DNA of 54,241 nt, taken from a virus. Shown piece after piece: positions 7,895 to 16,807 of this stretch (position 1 is the first letter of the stretch; the number at the start of each line of letters is the position of its first letter). The position numbers were made by a program, and so were the translations under genes. The notes under the pieces were generated by a model, which had not been told where the DNA came from, ran no database searches, and worked only from the letters and a program-made list of their open reading frames with translations. The stretch covers positions 1 to 54,241 of IMG/VR virus record IMGVR_UViG_3300022074_000054; one strand, 5' to 3'.

Positions 7895-8137
7895 ATGGGA
7901 TCAGTGGTTAGAACCGGACCTAAAAAAACAAAATGCCCTGACGTTACTTACATGCGCAAGGGCGGTAAGGTTTCAAAAAAATCAAAAGGGAGTAAGATTT
8001 GCCCCGAAGGTAAAGCGTGGGCAAAAAGAACTTTTGACACATACCCCTCTGCTTACGCCAATCTTGCTGCTTCTAAGTATTGCAAAGACCCTAATTATGC
8101 CAAAAAGTCAAAAGGTGGCAAAAGGAAGGGTAAGTAA
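7895..8137 (+). CDS. Small Lys-rich conserved marine phage protein
   Basis: 80 residues from the ATG at 7895, with GGGGTGA upstream. It begins with basic CPDVTYMRKGGKVSKKSKG, then ICPEGKAWAKRTFDTYPSAY, NLAASKYCKDPNYAKK, and ends Lys/Gly-rich. The central Cys/Trp/Tyr segment is, from memory, common in marine phages and T4-like cyanophages. Its three cysteines could bind metal. The function is unknown. Its stop overlaps the next start (TAATG). Confidence 0.65.
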   Translation: MGSVVRTGPKKTKCPDVTYMRKGGKVSKKSKGSKICPEGKAWAKRTFDTYPSAYANLAASKYCKDPNYAKKSKGGKRKGK

Positions 8138-8517
8138 TGGGAAAGCTACAGGATTGGGTTGATGAAGATTGGGTCAGAATTGATAGCCAAGGTAACATCG
8201 CAGGCAAATGCGGCACTTCTAAAAATAAAAAGAACCCTGACCGATGCCTTCCACGATCTAAAGCACAGAGTCTCAGTAAGTCTGAAAGAGCTTCGACTGC
8301 TCGTAGAAAAAAGCGTGAAGGCTCTAAAGGAAAGCAAGTTGTTTCGAACACTAAAGCGGCCAAAGTAAAAAAGATGGCCACGGGCGGCGTTGTAGAAACC
8401 AAGCCCAAAAGACCCTTTCGGGGTAAAACTAAACCCGGAAGCGCCATAGCCAGAGGCTGCGGTATGGTCATGAACAACAGGCGAAAGCGCACGAAAGGCT
8501 CGGTGACACAATCATGA
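8137..8517 (+). CDS. DUF5872-like basic protein
   Basis: 126 residues. The N-terminus is WVDEDWVRIDSQGNIAGKCG, followed by NPDRCLPRSKAQSLSKSERA and a Lys/Arg-rich tail. The WVRID...G.CG...CLP.SKA.SLSKSERA pattern resembles the small phage family known as DUF5872 (family name from memory). It contains KKMATGGVV, a motif that recurs in several other proteins here. It may be a packaged nucleic-acid-binding protein, but this is untested. Confidence 0.6.
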   Translation: MGKLQDWVDEDWVRIDSQGNIAGKCGTSKNKKNPDRCLPRSKAQSLSKSERASTARRKKREGSKGKQVVSNTKAAKVKKMATGGVVETKPKRPFRGKTKPGSAIARGCGMVMNNRRKRTKGSVTQS

Positions 8518-9098
8518 ACTTAGCTTTCTATGACCAGCCTACAGAAAAAGCCATTGTAAAAGAGATTATGCAATGGTCTGAAACTGCGTTAGAACAGCCC
8601 AGTCCTTACTTTAATAATTTACCGCCTTGTCCGTATGCGCGAAAAGCCTTTATGGACGAGAAGGTCGCTATTCTTTTTAAATACGACGATTCGTATCAAG
8701 CCTTATATTCTTGCATATCGCAATTTGACGACAATTTTGATTTAGCCATCATAATTGACCTGTGCAACAATAAAATCCCAGAAGATTTCCACGAATACTT
8801 TGAGTCGATCAACGAAGCTATAGCTAATGGCATGTTTATTGACAAAGATGTTTGGGTCATGGGGTTTCATTCGGATGACGAACCCAGTGATTTTGTACAA
8901 GATATTGAGTTTGACTACGAAGAAGAGACCGAATACTGCATGATATTCGTACAGCGTTTGTCGAAGCTACAAGAAGCAGCAGACAAGTTGGACAAAAAAG
9001 GATATTATGATAGTTATGATGGTGAGTACAATGTGTCTTACATTTACAAACAACGTGAGCAACTTTACAGGAGACTGAAAAATGGCGATGAAACCTAA
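8514..9098 (+). CDS. Acidic conserved marine phage protein
   Basis: 194 residues, strongly acidic, with no signal or membrane span. The conserved-looking core NLPPCPYARKAFMDEKVAILFKYDD is followed by alternating strands and helices, DKDVWVMGFHSDDEPSDF and YCMIFVQRLSKLQEAADKL. The Cys-Pro motif and mixed alpha/beta pattern suggest a small enzyme-like or binding fold. From memory it is widespread in marine myoviruses and podoviruses with no known role. It overlaps the previous gene by 4 bases and the next small gene by 17. Confidence 0.65.
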   Translation: MNLAFYDQPTEKAIVKEIMQWSETALEQPSPYFNNLPPCPYARKAFMDEKVAILFKYDDSYQALYSCISQFDDNFDLAIIIDLCNNKIPEDFHEYFESINEAIANGMFIDKDVWVMGFHSDDEPSDFVQDIEFDYEEETEYCMIFVQRLSKLQEAADKLDKKGYYDSYDGEYNVSYIYKQREQLYRRLKNGDET

Positions 9099-9252
9099 AA
9101 AAATGCGTGGCGCTGGTGGTGTCAAAAAAATGGAGGGTGGTGGTAGAGCCGGTATGGCAATGAAGCCACAGCGGATGAAAAAAGGCGGCACCGATTTGGC
9201 TACGATACGAAAGATGGCTAAAGACAAGGGTTACAAACTGGTTAAGGCGTAA
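9082..9252 (+). CDS. 56-residue basic Gly/Met-rich protein
   Basis: This short gene starts at an ATG preceded by CAGGAGACTG. The product is MAMKPKKMRGAGGVKKMEGG-type sequence with about one third Lys/Arg, then a C-terminal helix with DLATIRKMAKDKGYKLVKA. It carries a KKMEGGGRAG motif related to motifs in neighbouring structural genes. It overlaps genes on both sides, the stop sharing a base with the next ATG. Function unknown. Confidence 0.6.
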   Translation: MAMKPKKMRGAGGVKKMEGGGRAGMAMKPQRMKKGGTDLATIRKMAKDKGYKLVKA

Positions 9253-9920
9253 TGACTTTATCTAACAGCAAAGATTTTGAACTAGACGTAGCAGAATACG
9301 TCGAAGAAGCGTTCGAGCGATGCGGTCTTGAGGTGCGTACTGGTTACGACCTCAAAACCGCTAAACGTTCGCTTAATCTTTTGCTGGCAGATTGGGCTAA
9401 CCGCGGGCTAAACCAGTGGACAATCAAAGAGCGGACGCAGGCTTTAACCCAAGGAACAGGCGAATATGCGCTTAATGCGGATATTATTGACATTTTGTCT
9501 GTTGTTGTGCGTAGAGACGGAACGGATTATTCGTTGGAGCGTCTAAGTCGAGACGAGTATCTGACAATTCCGACAAAAACGACACAAAGCAGGCCGAACC
9601 AGTTTTTCTTGGATCGTCAACTAACGCCTAATTTGAAGTTGTGGCCTGTACCAGAAAACAGCACCGATGTTGTTTACTACAATGCGTTGACACGCATGGA
9701 CGATGCGGACATTTACACCAACACGCTGGATATGCCTTTTAGGTTTTATCCGTGTTTGGCGGCGGGGCTGGCCTATTACATTGCTTTGAAGAGAGCCCCC
9801 AACCGGGTTCAGATGCTCAAGGCCATGTATGAAGAAGAGTTTGACCGCGCTGCAACGGAAGATCGTGATCGTTCGTCGTTTAACGTCGTACCTAAGTATG
9901 AATACTATAGGACGGGCTAA
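9252..9920 (+). CDS. Head-tail adaptor, P22 gp4-like
   Basis: 222 residues. The helical N-terminus (DVAEYVEEAFERCGLEVRTG, LNLLLADWANRGLNQWTI) is followed by RPNQFFLDRQLTPNLKLWPVPENSTDVVYYNAL and a helical C-terminus. This alternation, and the RPxQFxLDR...LxLWPxP block, is typical of phage neck proteins related to P22 gp4 that dock under the portal. It starts the neck/tail cluster. No catalytic muramidase motif was identified. Confidence 0.65.
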   Translation: MTLSNSKDFELDVAEYVEEAFERCGLEVRTGYDLKTAKRSLNLLLADWANRGLNQWTIKERTQALTQGTGEYALNADIIDILSVVVRRDGTDYSLERLSRDEYLTIPTKTTQSRPNQFFLDRQLTPNLKLWPVPENSTDVVYYNALTRMDDADIYTNTLDMPFRFYPCLAAGLAYYIALKRAPNRVQMLKAMYEEEFDRAATEDRDRSSFNVVPKYEYYRTG

Positions 9921-10279
9921 TGGCAAAGTTTGCATCTGGTAAAAACTCATACGCAATATCCGACCGCTCTGGTTTTCGTTATCAATACAAATTGATGAAA
10001 AAAGAGTGGAACGGCTTGCTTGTGGGTCCAGATGAGTATGAGCCGAAGCATCCGCAACTAGGTCCTTTTAGAAAAGTAGTTGATCCGCAGGCTTTGCAGA
10101 ACGCAAGACCGCAGCCGGACAACCCGACAAGCGCGTTTTTGGTGGTTACTACGAACGGAATTGTGTATTTGGGTAACGGCAACTGGAGTACCGGCGGAAC
10201 GGCAGAAATGCCGTCAGAACTAGAAAATACCCCGGCTTTGCAGGGTGCGGTGGGCACAGTATCGGTGGTGACGCCATGA
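9920..10279 (+). CDS. Conserved small neck or tail-associated protein
   Basis: 119 residues. It begins MAKFASGKNSYAISDRSGFR, then has KEWNGLLVGPDEYEPKHPQ and a hydrophilic middle. The C-terminus ends GAVGTVSVVTP, a short beta motif shared with two other tail-region proteins. It overlaps both neighbours by 1-4 bases and sits between two adaptor-like genes. From memory it is common in marine phages; a virion role is inferred. Confidence 0.6.
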   Translation: MAKFASGKNSYAISDRSGFRYQYKLMKKEWNGLLVGPDEYEPKHPQLGPFRKVVDPQALQNARPQPDNPTSAFLVVTTNGIVYLGNGNWSTGGTAEMPSELENTPALQGAVGTVSVVTP

Positions 10280-10926
10280 GTTTTACCTATGACCAGCTAA
10301 AAACGGCGATTCAAGATTACGCAGAGAACGACGAAACGTCCTTTGTGAACAATCTGCCAGTATTTATACGTCAGGCAGAGGAGCGAATCCTTAAAAACGT
10401 GCAGTTGAGCCTGTTCAGGAAGAACGTCAGTGGCAATATGACGCAGGCAAATCAATTTTTAGCCTGTCCGAGTGACTTTTTGGCACCTTTTTCGCTTTCT
10501 TTTACGGACGCAAACAGCAACAAAGTATTTTTGGAGTTTAAGGACACCGATTTTGTACAATCGTTCAACCCAAACCCTGCAACAACCGGCGATCCGCGTT
10601 TTTATGCGGTATTTGACGTTGATAATTTTATTATCGGTCCTACTCCCGACGCTGCAAGAGCAGTGGAGCTACATTATTTCTATAGACCGGCAAGTTTGAC
10701 GGCGGGTGCGGGTAGCGGCACCACATGGCTGAGTGAAAACGCTCAGATGGCGATGCTGTACGGCAGCCTGATCGAAGCCTACATTTATATGAAGGGTGAA
10801 CAGGACGTTATGGCGGCCTATGAAAAAAGATTTGCGGAAGCGATGACCGGCATGAAGATGCTGGGTGAAAACAAAGAAGTCACCGATGATTATCGCACCG
10901 GTATGCTAGTGAGGCCGAAACAATGA
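10276..10926 (+). CDS. Putative neck/connector protein
   Basis: 216 residues. Residues 1-60 are helical (FTYDQLKTAIQDYAENDE, FIRQAEERILKNVQ). A beta-rich region follows (VSGNMTQANQFLACPSDFL, DFVQSFNPNP, RAVELHYFYRPA), and the C-terminal helix AQMAMLYGSLIEAYIYMKGE ends it. This helix/beta/helix architecture matches head-to-tail connector proteins of short-tailed phages. It follows the gp4-like adaptor and overlaps the next gene by 4 bases. Confidence 0.6.
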   Translation: MSFTYDQLKTAIQDYAENDETSFVNNLPVFIRQAEERILKNVQLSLFRKNVSGNMTQANQFLACPSDFLAPFSLSFTDANSNKVFLEFKDTDFVQSFNPNPATTGDPRFYAVFDVDNFIIGPTPDAARAVELHYFYRPASLTAGAGSGTTWLSENAQMAMLYGSLIEAYIYMKGEQDVMAAYEKRFAEAMTGMKMLGENKEVTDDYRTGMLVRPKQ

Positions 10927-11222
10927 GCTTCCCAGCATTAGAACTAGATTTGAACTCTGATTTTAAGGTGGAAGTACACACCACTCAGAATCGCGGGTTT
11001 ACTCCAGAGGAAGTTGCAGAGCGTTGTGCTGATAAGATTATATCTATCAGTGATTCTGCAAACCCTGCAATACAGGCACAGGCACATGCCTTTCGTAAGC
11101 ACATAGTTAAAGTTTTAGAATTTTATATGCGCGAAGCGATAAAAAGTGATAGAACCACCGTGTACAATGCGATTAAGGATTCTGGAAATCACGAACTCGC
11201 GGAACTAATTAGGAGACTGTAA
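10923..11222 (+). CDS. Small helical conserved protein
   Basis: 99 residues, mostly helix: RGFTPEEVAERCADKIISIS, NPAIQAQAHAFRKHIVKVLE and REAIKSDRTTVYNAI. No membrane span. From memory it is widespread next to neck genes in marine T4-like and T7-like phages, with no function known. It overlaps the connector gene and is followed directly by a structural gene. Confidence 0.65.
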   Translation: MSFPALELDLNSDFKVEVHTTQNRGFTPEEVAERCADKIISISDSANPAIQAQAHAFRKHIVKVLEFYMREAIKSDRTTVYNAIKDSGNHELAELIRRL

Positions 11223-11224
11223 CC

Positions 11225-11677
11225 ATGGCTTTCAGCGGAAACTTCATGTGTACATCGTTCAAGAAGGAGCTATTGTACGGTGTCCACGACTTTGATCTCG
11301 CCAACGGCGATACATTTAAAATTGCTCTATATACAAACAGCGCCTCGTTTGATGCGTCTACTACTGCTTACACGACCTCTAATGAGGTAAGTGGCACGGG
11401 GTATAGCGCAGGCGGTGGGGCATTGACCAATGTTGACCCCACTTCGTCTGGAACTACGGCATTGACCGACTTCCAAGACGAAACCTTCTCCACGGCAACA
11501 ATTACTGCACGTGGGGCACTTATATATAATACAACTCCAAACACCACTTCTATTTCGGTAACCAATCCGTCGGTTGTAGTGTTGGACTTCGGCTCGGATA
11601 AAACGTCCACCGCAGGTGACTTTACGATTGTTTTTCCAACTGCCGATGCAAGTAACGCCATTATTCGGATAGCGTAA
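11225..11677 (+). CDS. Conserved beta-rich virion structural protein
   Basis: 150 residues, Ser/Thr/Gly-rich. It begins MAFSGNFMCTSFKKELLYGV, then GDTFKIALYTNSASFDAST, SNEVSGTGYSAGGGALTN and repeated beta segments. This N-terminal block is common in phage and prophage structural proteins near tail genes, as far as I recall. It probably forms a small trimeric or jelly-roll decoration. Its stop shares a base with the next start. Confidence 0.65.
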   Translation: MAFSGNFMCTSFKKELLYGVHDFDLANGDTFKIALYTNSASFDASTTAYTTSNEVSGTGYSAGGGALTNVDPTSSGTTALTDFQDETFSTATITARGALIYNTTPNTTSISVTNPSVVVLDFGSDKTSTAGDFTIVFPTADASNAIIRIA

Positions 11678-12570
11678 TGGCTGACGTAATCGTCCCAATA
11701 GGCGGCTGGGGCCGCTCTGGTTGGGGCGAGGGCCCGTGGTCCCAGAGTGGTTTACCACAAGCGGCGGGCTCAGTAGGTTCTGTAACGGTTGTGGCGGAAG
11801 CCAACGTACCGGTTACGGGTCTACAAGCGACTGGTAACGTAGGTGGCGTAACAGTAGTTGCGGAAGCCAACGTAGCAGTCACGGGAGTTGCTGGCACAGG
11901 CCAAGTAGGCAGTGTCGGTATTACGGCGGCAGCCAATGTAAACGTCACGGGTGTGGCGGGCACAGGCCAAGTCGGTTCGGTTGCCATTACAGGTGATGCG
12001 AATGTCCCAGTTACCGGATTAGCCGGAACAGGAGCAGTAGGCTCCGTTACGGTTACCGCAGATGCAAACGTTAACGTTACGGGTGTGTCAGGAACAGGAG
12101 CAGTAGGCTCGGTAAGCGTCGAAGCGGACGCAAATGTACCTGTCACAGGATTAGAGGCCACCGGGTCTGTTGGTTCCGTAACGATTGTTGCAAAAGCCAA
12201 TGTATTCCCAACAGGTCTTGAAGCTACTGGTGTAGTAGGCACCGCCTCTGTAGATGGCGAGGCCAATGTACCAGTAACAGGCTTGTCTTCGACAGGCACC
12301 GTTGGATCAGTATCGGTAAGCACTGGTCAGACTATTAGCGTCGGCGGGGTCAGTGGAACAGGTCAAGTAGGAAGTGTTTCTGTTAATGGAGACGCTTTAG
12401 TAAATGTAATAGGAGTCAGCGCAACAGGTAGTGTTGGTACTGTACTGGTTTACTCAAACATTGTCCCGGATCAAAATCCGGGTTATAGTGAGATTAATGT
12501 TAACCAGTCGCCATCATGGTCGGAGGATATACCAGCCCAGAGCGCAAATTGGACGCAAATAGCAGCGTGA
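11677..12570 (+). CDS. 22-residue tandem repeat protein, fibre/adhesin-like
   Basis: 297 residues. After a Gly/Trp-rich head (IGGWGRSGWGEGPW), about ten 22-residue units follow from residue 30 to residue 255, with consensus xTGxVGSVxVxAxANVxVTG. Units are beta-prone and almost uncharged. The C-terminus is Asn/Ser/Trp-rich (QNPGYSEINVNQSPSW). Regular beta repeats next to a large tail fibre suggest a rod- or fibre-forming receptor-binding component. DNA units are diverged enough to avoid simple recombination but are clearly homologous. Exact role unknown. Confidence 0.65.
   Translation: MADVIVPIGGWGRSGWGEGPWSQSGLPQAAGSVGSVTVVAEANVPVTGLQATGNVGGVTVVAEANVAVTGVAGTGQVGSVGITAAANVNVTGVAGTGQVGSVAITGDANVPVTGLAGTGAVGSVTVTADANVNVTGVSGTGAVGSVSVEADANVPVTGLEATGSVGSVTIVAKANVFPTGLEATGVVGTASVDGEANVPVTGLSSTGTVGSVSVSTGQTISVGGVSGTGQVGSVSVNGDALVNVIGVSATGSVGTVLVYSNIVPDQNPGYSEINVNQSPSWSEDIPAQSANWTQIAA
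11764..12430 (+). repeat. About ten diverged 66-bp tandem repeats
   Basis: Within the fibre-like gene, 66-bp units repeat in frame and encode 22-residue beta units (core GxVGSVTVxAxANVPVTG). Units 9 and 10 are the most diverged. The array is a candidate for repeat-number variation between relatives. Confidence 0.8.
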
Positions 12571-12581
12571 GGATAAATTAG

Positions 12582-15500
12582 ATGCCAAGTACCTATACAG
12601 TTAACCTCGGTATTGAGAAACCGGCTACTGGTGAGCAGTCGGGTACATGGGGCGACACTACAAACGTCAATTTCGATATTTTGGATCAAGCCATTAATGG
12701 CGCAGTACGGGTTACGCTTACTAGCGCGGGCTCTTCTGGTTCACCCAATGCACTTCAAATCACTAACGGTGCGACCTCAGACGGGCGCAATAAGTGGGTT
12801 GAATTTTATAGTTCAGGCGACCTTGGGGGCTCTGCTTACGTGCAGCTTGACCCAAATGACGCTGAAAAAATAGTTTTCGTAAGAAACAGTTTGGCAAGTA
12901 GCCGGTCTGTTATCTTGTTTCAAGGTACATATAACTCTGCGCGGGACTTAGAAGTCCCTGCGGGCGTTGATATGGTGGTCAAGTTTGACGGTGGCGGCGC
13001 AAGTGCGGCTACGGTCACTGACGTGTATACCAAATTACGTGTTACTGAATTAACCACTCCTACGCTTACTGCAACGACTGCCGATATTAACGGCGGGACG
13101 CTTGATAATTCTGTAATTGGCGGCACGACGGCTGCGGCTATCACGGGTACGACTATAGTTGCAAACACCAGCCTCAACATTGCAGGCGATGGCGCAACCG
13201 TAACGGGTATTAAAGACGAAGATAATATGGCGTCTAATAGCGCCACAAAGCTTGCCACCCAGCAATCTATTAAAGCTTACGTTGATTCGCAGGTTGGCAC
13301 GGTCGATACGCTGGCCGAAATTTTGGCCAACGGCAACACATCTGGATCAAACAACCTTATTATTAATAACGGTCAAGCTCTGACCTCCAACACCATTAAC
13401 GAGACTACTGCGGGCAGCGGTGTCACGATTGACAGCGTTTTGCTCAAAGATGACGTAGTCAACGCCACCGACGTAGAAACAAGCAATATTTCCGCCAATG
13501 ACGGCACACAAGTAGCAACTTTAGCCAATAGCACGGGCGTAATCACTGTTGCCTCGTCTGTTCTCACCACCACCGACATCAACGGCGGTACGATTGACAA
13601 CACTAATATCGGCGCTTCCACACCGGGAACGGGTGCTTTCACCTCTTTAAATAGTACAAACTCTCTTGTAATAACCTCGTCGGTTCCACGTGTCACACTA
13701 AATGATTCGGATGGAACAAACACACAAGGCGACATACGCCAAGTAAGCGATGCGATAGTAATTAAGTCTAGAAACGGATCATCAAATGGTGCGATAAAAT
13801 TTACTGGAGAGAACGGATCGACAGAAGTTGAGTACGCAAAGTTTGATGCTAATGGCTTGTTTATTAGCAAGCTTGGAGCTGTTTTTAATGAGGACAGTGC
13901 CAACGTAGATTTCCGCGTTGAGTCTGACAGCAACGCTAATATGTTGTTTGTTGATGCGGGTAATAATCGTGTTGGTATAGGGATGACTCCCGCTACTGAT
14001 TTTCACATAAAAGGCGTTACAACGATTGATGGTGATGGGTCTTCTCGTGCTGAAATAACCTCTAGCACTGCAAGTTCTATAGTCAGCTTGAATGTTGGTG
14101 GGTTTGACGGAACTCCGTCTGTTGCGAGAGATGTGCGATTTTTCGTAAATGCTGCCTCAAACGCTAAAACAGAAGCTATGCGCCTTGAGTCAAATCAAGA
14201 TGCTGCATTTTTGGGGAACCTTACGATCCCAGAAAAAATTACTCACACTGGGGACGCAGATACTTTTTTACAGTTCAACGCCGCTGACTCATTTAGGGTC
14301 GTCACAGGTGACGAGGAAAGGTTAAAAGCCAACAATGGCGAAGTAGTTGTCAATGATAACAGTGCGGACATGGATTTCCGCGTTGAATCAAACGGCAACG
14401 CTAATATGCTGTTTGTTGATGGTGGGAATAATAGGGTTGGGATAGGTGTCGGCGCTCCCTCAGATGTCCTTCAAGTGCATTCTGGTGCGGCAGGACGTTC
14501 AATATTTAGACATGCCTCTGGTGATGGCGGGGTGACAATTACAGGAACAGGTGCAGGTAGTGCGGCATCCTTAATTTTTGGTAACAACTGGGACAATGAC
14601 TCAGGTTCAAACTTTGTGGAGGAGTACCGCCTGTTTATGGATGGTGCTGACGACAGCCTGAAGTTTAACTACAACGCTAATGCAAGCACAGCCTTGACTT
14701 TATCAAGCGCGGGTGCGGCTACGTTTGGTTCTACTTTAACCATAGGCGGCAACTTCCTAGCTGAAAGCTCTGCAACCATTAACTCAACTATTCGTGCCAC
14801 AGGAAACAATACTAGGGCAATCGCTAATTATCAGGCGCATGATAGTAGCGGCAATGATGTAAATATGGTTATGGGTGTGTTCGGGGACGCCACTAGAGGC
14901 GAAATATCCACTAACACAAACCACACCCTGCGCCTCTATGTAAACAACACGCCGTCTAAGTATCTTGAAATTGCAACGACTGGTCAGATTTTTACAAGTC
15001 ACGGGATGGTCGTCAATGAAGATTCTAATGACAGTGACTTCCGCGTTGAGTCTAACAGCAACACGCATATGCTGTTTGTGGATGCGGGGAATGAAAGTGT
15101 CGGGATAGCCACGAGCGCGACAGGCGCTACTGGCTCTTTGGTAATTAAAGCAAACAGTGGTGCTGGTGCCATTTCAATTATCGGACGAAATAACGGCGGG
15201 ATTGGAACAATCTCGTTTTATGATGACGATGGTTCCTCAAATGTTGGCTACATTCAGGGCCGTGCTGACGACAATCAATTTAGATTGTGGACGACGACAT
15301 CTGACATTTTGTCTCTAGGTCAAAATAATACGCAAAGACTGCATTTTACAGATAACGAAGCAATACTTAATTCAAACTCTGGTTCATACAAGTTCTACAT
15401 TACTCGCACTGGCTCAACAAATCAATCTGGCTCAATGTACGCGGATGACAACACGTTTGTGTTTGATTCTACGCAAGATGAAGTATCTGGAGCTAACTTT

Positions 15501-16166
15501 TTGTTCCGTGGGACAAACGATGCTGCGAGTAATGTTTCATACTTGGAGTTAGATTATGCTGGTGGCACTACTTTCAACCAAGGTGGTTTGGCGCAGCAAG
15601 ACTTCCGCGTTGAGTCTGACAATGAATCCAACATGCTGTTTGTTGATGCTAGTGCTAACTTTGTGGCTTTCGGAAATAATGTTGCTAACCCCGCGAGCGG
15701 TTTTGCCTCACAAGGTGGAGCGGCATATACCGACACTGGGGGATTTCAGATAGCAAACAGTTCTTCTGGTGCATCGTTGGTGCTTGGGCAAAACTTTGCA
15801 ACTAACGGCTCCATTTGTGATTTTAGAAAACAATCAGTCGTGGTTGGTTCAATATCAGTTACAGGCTCCGCAACATCTTACAACACCTCTTCAGATGCTC
15901 GACTCAAAGAAAACATCGCAGACGCAGACGATGCTGGTGTCTTAATTGATGCTATACAAGTCCGTCAGTTTGATTGGATTGCAGACGGCGAACACCAGCG
16001 TTACGGCATGGTGGCTCAAGAGCTAAACACGGTTGCACCAGAAGCGGTATCTGAAGGCGAAACCGAAGAAGACATGATGGCAGTGGACTACAGCAAGCTA
16101 GTACCCATGCTCGTTAAAGAAATACAATCTCTACGTGCGCGAGTCGCACAAATTGAAAACACTTAA
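12582..16166 (+). CDS. Tail fibre/tailspike with C-terminal S74 chaperone
   Basis: 1194 residues. The N-terminus (TYTVNLGIEKPATGEQSGTW) is a typical virion-attachment start. A long beta-rich shaft contains four copies of a motif like FRVES(D/N)xNxNMLFVDAGN (coding near 13908, 14374, 15040 and 15602). The C-terminus is an S74 intramolecular chaperone: SSDARLKENI with the Ser1104/Lys1109 dyad, RQFDWIADGEHQRYGMVAQE, and a closing coiled coil (VPMLVKEIQSLRARVAQIE). In this family the domain trimerises the fibre and then cuts itself off, probably before Ser1104. The protein should be the main receptor-binding element. Confidence 0.88.
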   Translation: MPSTYTVNLGIEKPATGEQSGTWGDTTNVNFDILDQAINGAVRVTLTSAGSSGSPNALQITNGATSDGRNKWVEFYSSGDLGGSAYVQLDPNDAEKIVFVRNSLASSRSVILFQGTYNSARDLEVPAGVDMVVKFDGGGASAATVTDVYTKLRVTELTTPTLTATTADINGGTLDNSVIGGTTAAAITGTTIVANTSLNIAGDGATVTGIKDEDNMASNSATKLATQQSIKAYVDSQVGTVDTLAEILANGNTSGSNNLIINNGQALTSNTINETTAGSGVTIDSVLLKDDVVNATDVETSNISANDGTQVATLANSTGVITVASSVLTTTDINGGTIDNTNIGASTPGTGAFTSLNSTNSLVITSSVPRVTLNDSDGTNTQGDIRQVSDAIVIKSRNGSSNGAIKFTGENGSTEVEYAKFDANGLFISKLGAVFNEDSANVDFRVESDSNANMLFVDAGNNRVGIGMTPATDFHIKGVTTIDGDGSSRAEITSSTASSIVSLNVGGFDGTPSVARDVRFFVNAASNAKTEAMRLESNQDAAFLGNLTIPEKITHTGDADTFLQFNAADSFRVVTGDEERLKANNGEVVVNDNSADMDFRVESNGNANMLFVDGGNNRVGIGVGAPSDVLQVHSGAAGRSIFRHASGDGGVTITGTGAGSAASLIFGNNWDNDSGSNFVEEYRLFMDGADDSLKFNYNANASTALTLSSAGAATFGSTLTIGGNFLAESSATINSTIRATGNNTRAIANYQAHDSSGNDVNMVMGVFGDATRGEISTNTNHTLRLYVNNTPSKYLEIATTGQIFTSHGMVVNEDSNDSDFRVESNSNTHMLFVDAGNESVGIATSATGATGSLVIKANSGAGAISIIGRNNGGIGTISFYDDDGSSNVGYIQGRADDNQFRLWTTTSDILSLGQNNTQRLHFTDNEAILNSNSGSYKFYITRTGSTNQSGSMYADDNTFVFDSTQDEVSGANFLFRGTNDAASNVSYLELDYAGGTTFNQGGLAQQDFRVESDNESNMLFVDASANFVAFGNNVANPASGFASQGGAAYTDTGGFQIANSSSGASLVLGQNFATNGSICDFRKQSVVVGSISVTGSATSYNTSSDARLKENIADADDAGVLIDAIQVRQFDWIADGEHQRYGMVAQELNTVAPEAVSEGETEEDMMAVDYSKLVPMLVKEIQSLRARVAQIENT

Positions 16167-16193
16167 CCAACTGTCATTAAAGGAGAAAGAAAC

Positions 16194-16544
16194 ATGGCAA
16201 TTACTACAACTTGGAGCGTCAACGACATGACGCATAATGATTCTGACGGGGGTGTAATCCTCGTTTATTGGTCTTGTGTAGCGGCAAGCGATGGTACGCC
16301 ATCCTACTCCGCTACCGAAGGCGGCAAGCTGCGTTTGACGTATGACGCGTCAAGCCCAGACTACATCCCCTACGCTGATCTTACCGAGAACGACGTATTG
16401 GGCTGGGTCTACAACAGCTTGATTGAAGGCGACGAAACGGCTGACCAAGCAAAAGCCCGTGTCGAAGCCGACCGTACAGCTAAGGTGCAAGGTCAGATCG
16501 ACCGTGCAGCAACGCAATCAGGCGGACTTCCTTGGGACGCTTAA
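16194..16544 (+). CDS. Small protein encoded behind the tail fibre (DUF7936-like)
   Basis: 116 residues with AAAGGAGAAAG upstream. Beta-rich N-terminal half (AITTTWSVNDMTHNDSDGGVILVYWS), then YIPYADLTENDVLGWVYNSL and a C-terminal helix (ADQAKARVEADRTAKVQGQI). The IPYxxLTExxVLGWV block resembles small proteins that lie next to tail-fibre genes in marine phages (DUF7936, name from memory). It could be a fibre assembly factor or a virion part. Confidence 0.6.
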   Translation: MAITTTWSVNDMTHNDSDGGVILVYWSCVAASDGTPSYSATEGGKLRLTYDASSPDYIPYADLTENDVLGWVYNSLIEGDETADQAKARVEADRTAKVQGQIDRAATQSGGLPWDA

Positions 16545-16569
16545 TTTAACTTAAATAAGGAGACTTATA

Positions 16570-16806
16570 ATGGCGAAAAATGAAAAGAAAACCATTACTG
16601 TCAATGATGTAGAACACAACATTGATGACCTGACCGAGCAACAAATTGCGATGGTTAACCACATTGCTGATCTGGATAAGAAGCTAGGAAGCCTACGCTT
16701 CAATATGGATCAGCTAAACGTAGGCCGTGAGGCTTTTGTCAACATGCTCACAGCGTCTCTTGCTGAAGCGGAGAGTGCTGAAGAAGCTGAAGTAGTGAAC
16801 GGATGA
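16570..16806 (+). CDS. Small acidic coiled-coil protein (DUF6447-like)
   Basis: 78 residues. A short beta start (KKTITVNDVEHNIDDLTEQQ) is followed by one long amphipathic helix up to residue 70, and an acidic end. The shape resembles a family of phage proteins called DUF6447, by memory only. It has a strong AAGGAG site and ends 2 bases before the next gene. It may act as a fibre chaperone; this is not shown. Confidence 0.6.
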   Translation: MAKNEKKTITVNDVEHNIDDLTEQQIAMVNHIADLDKKLGSLRFNMDQLNVGREAFVNMLTASLAEAESAEEAEVVNG

Positions 16807-16807
16807 T

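Noticed and set aside
13749-13756. ATGCGAT inside the tail fibre as another regulatory box
   Set aside because: In mid-gene without promoter context; expected by chance.
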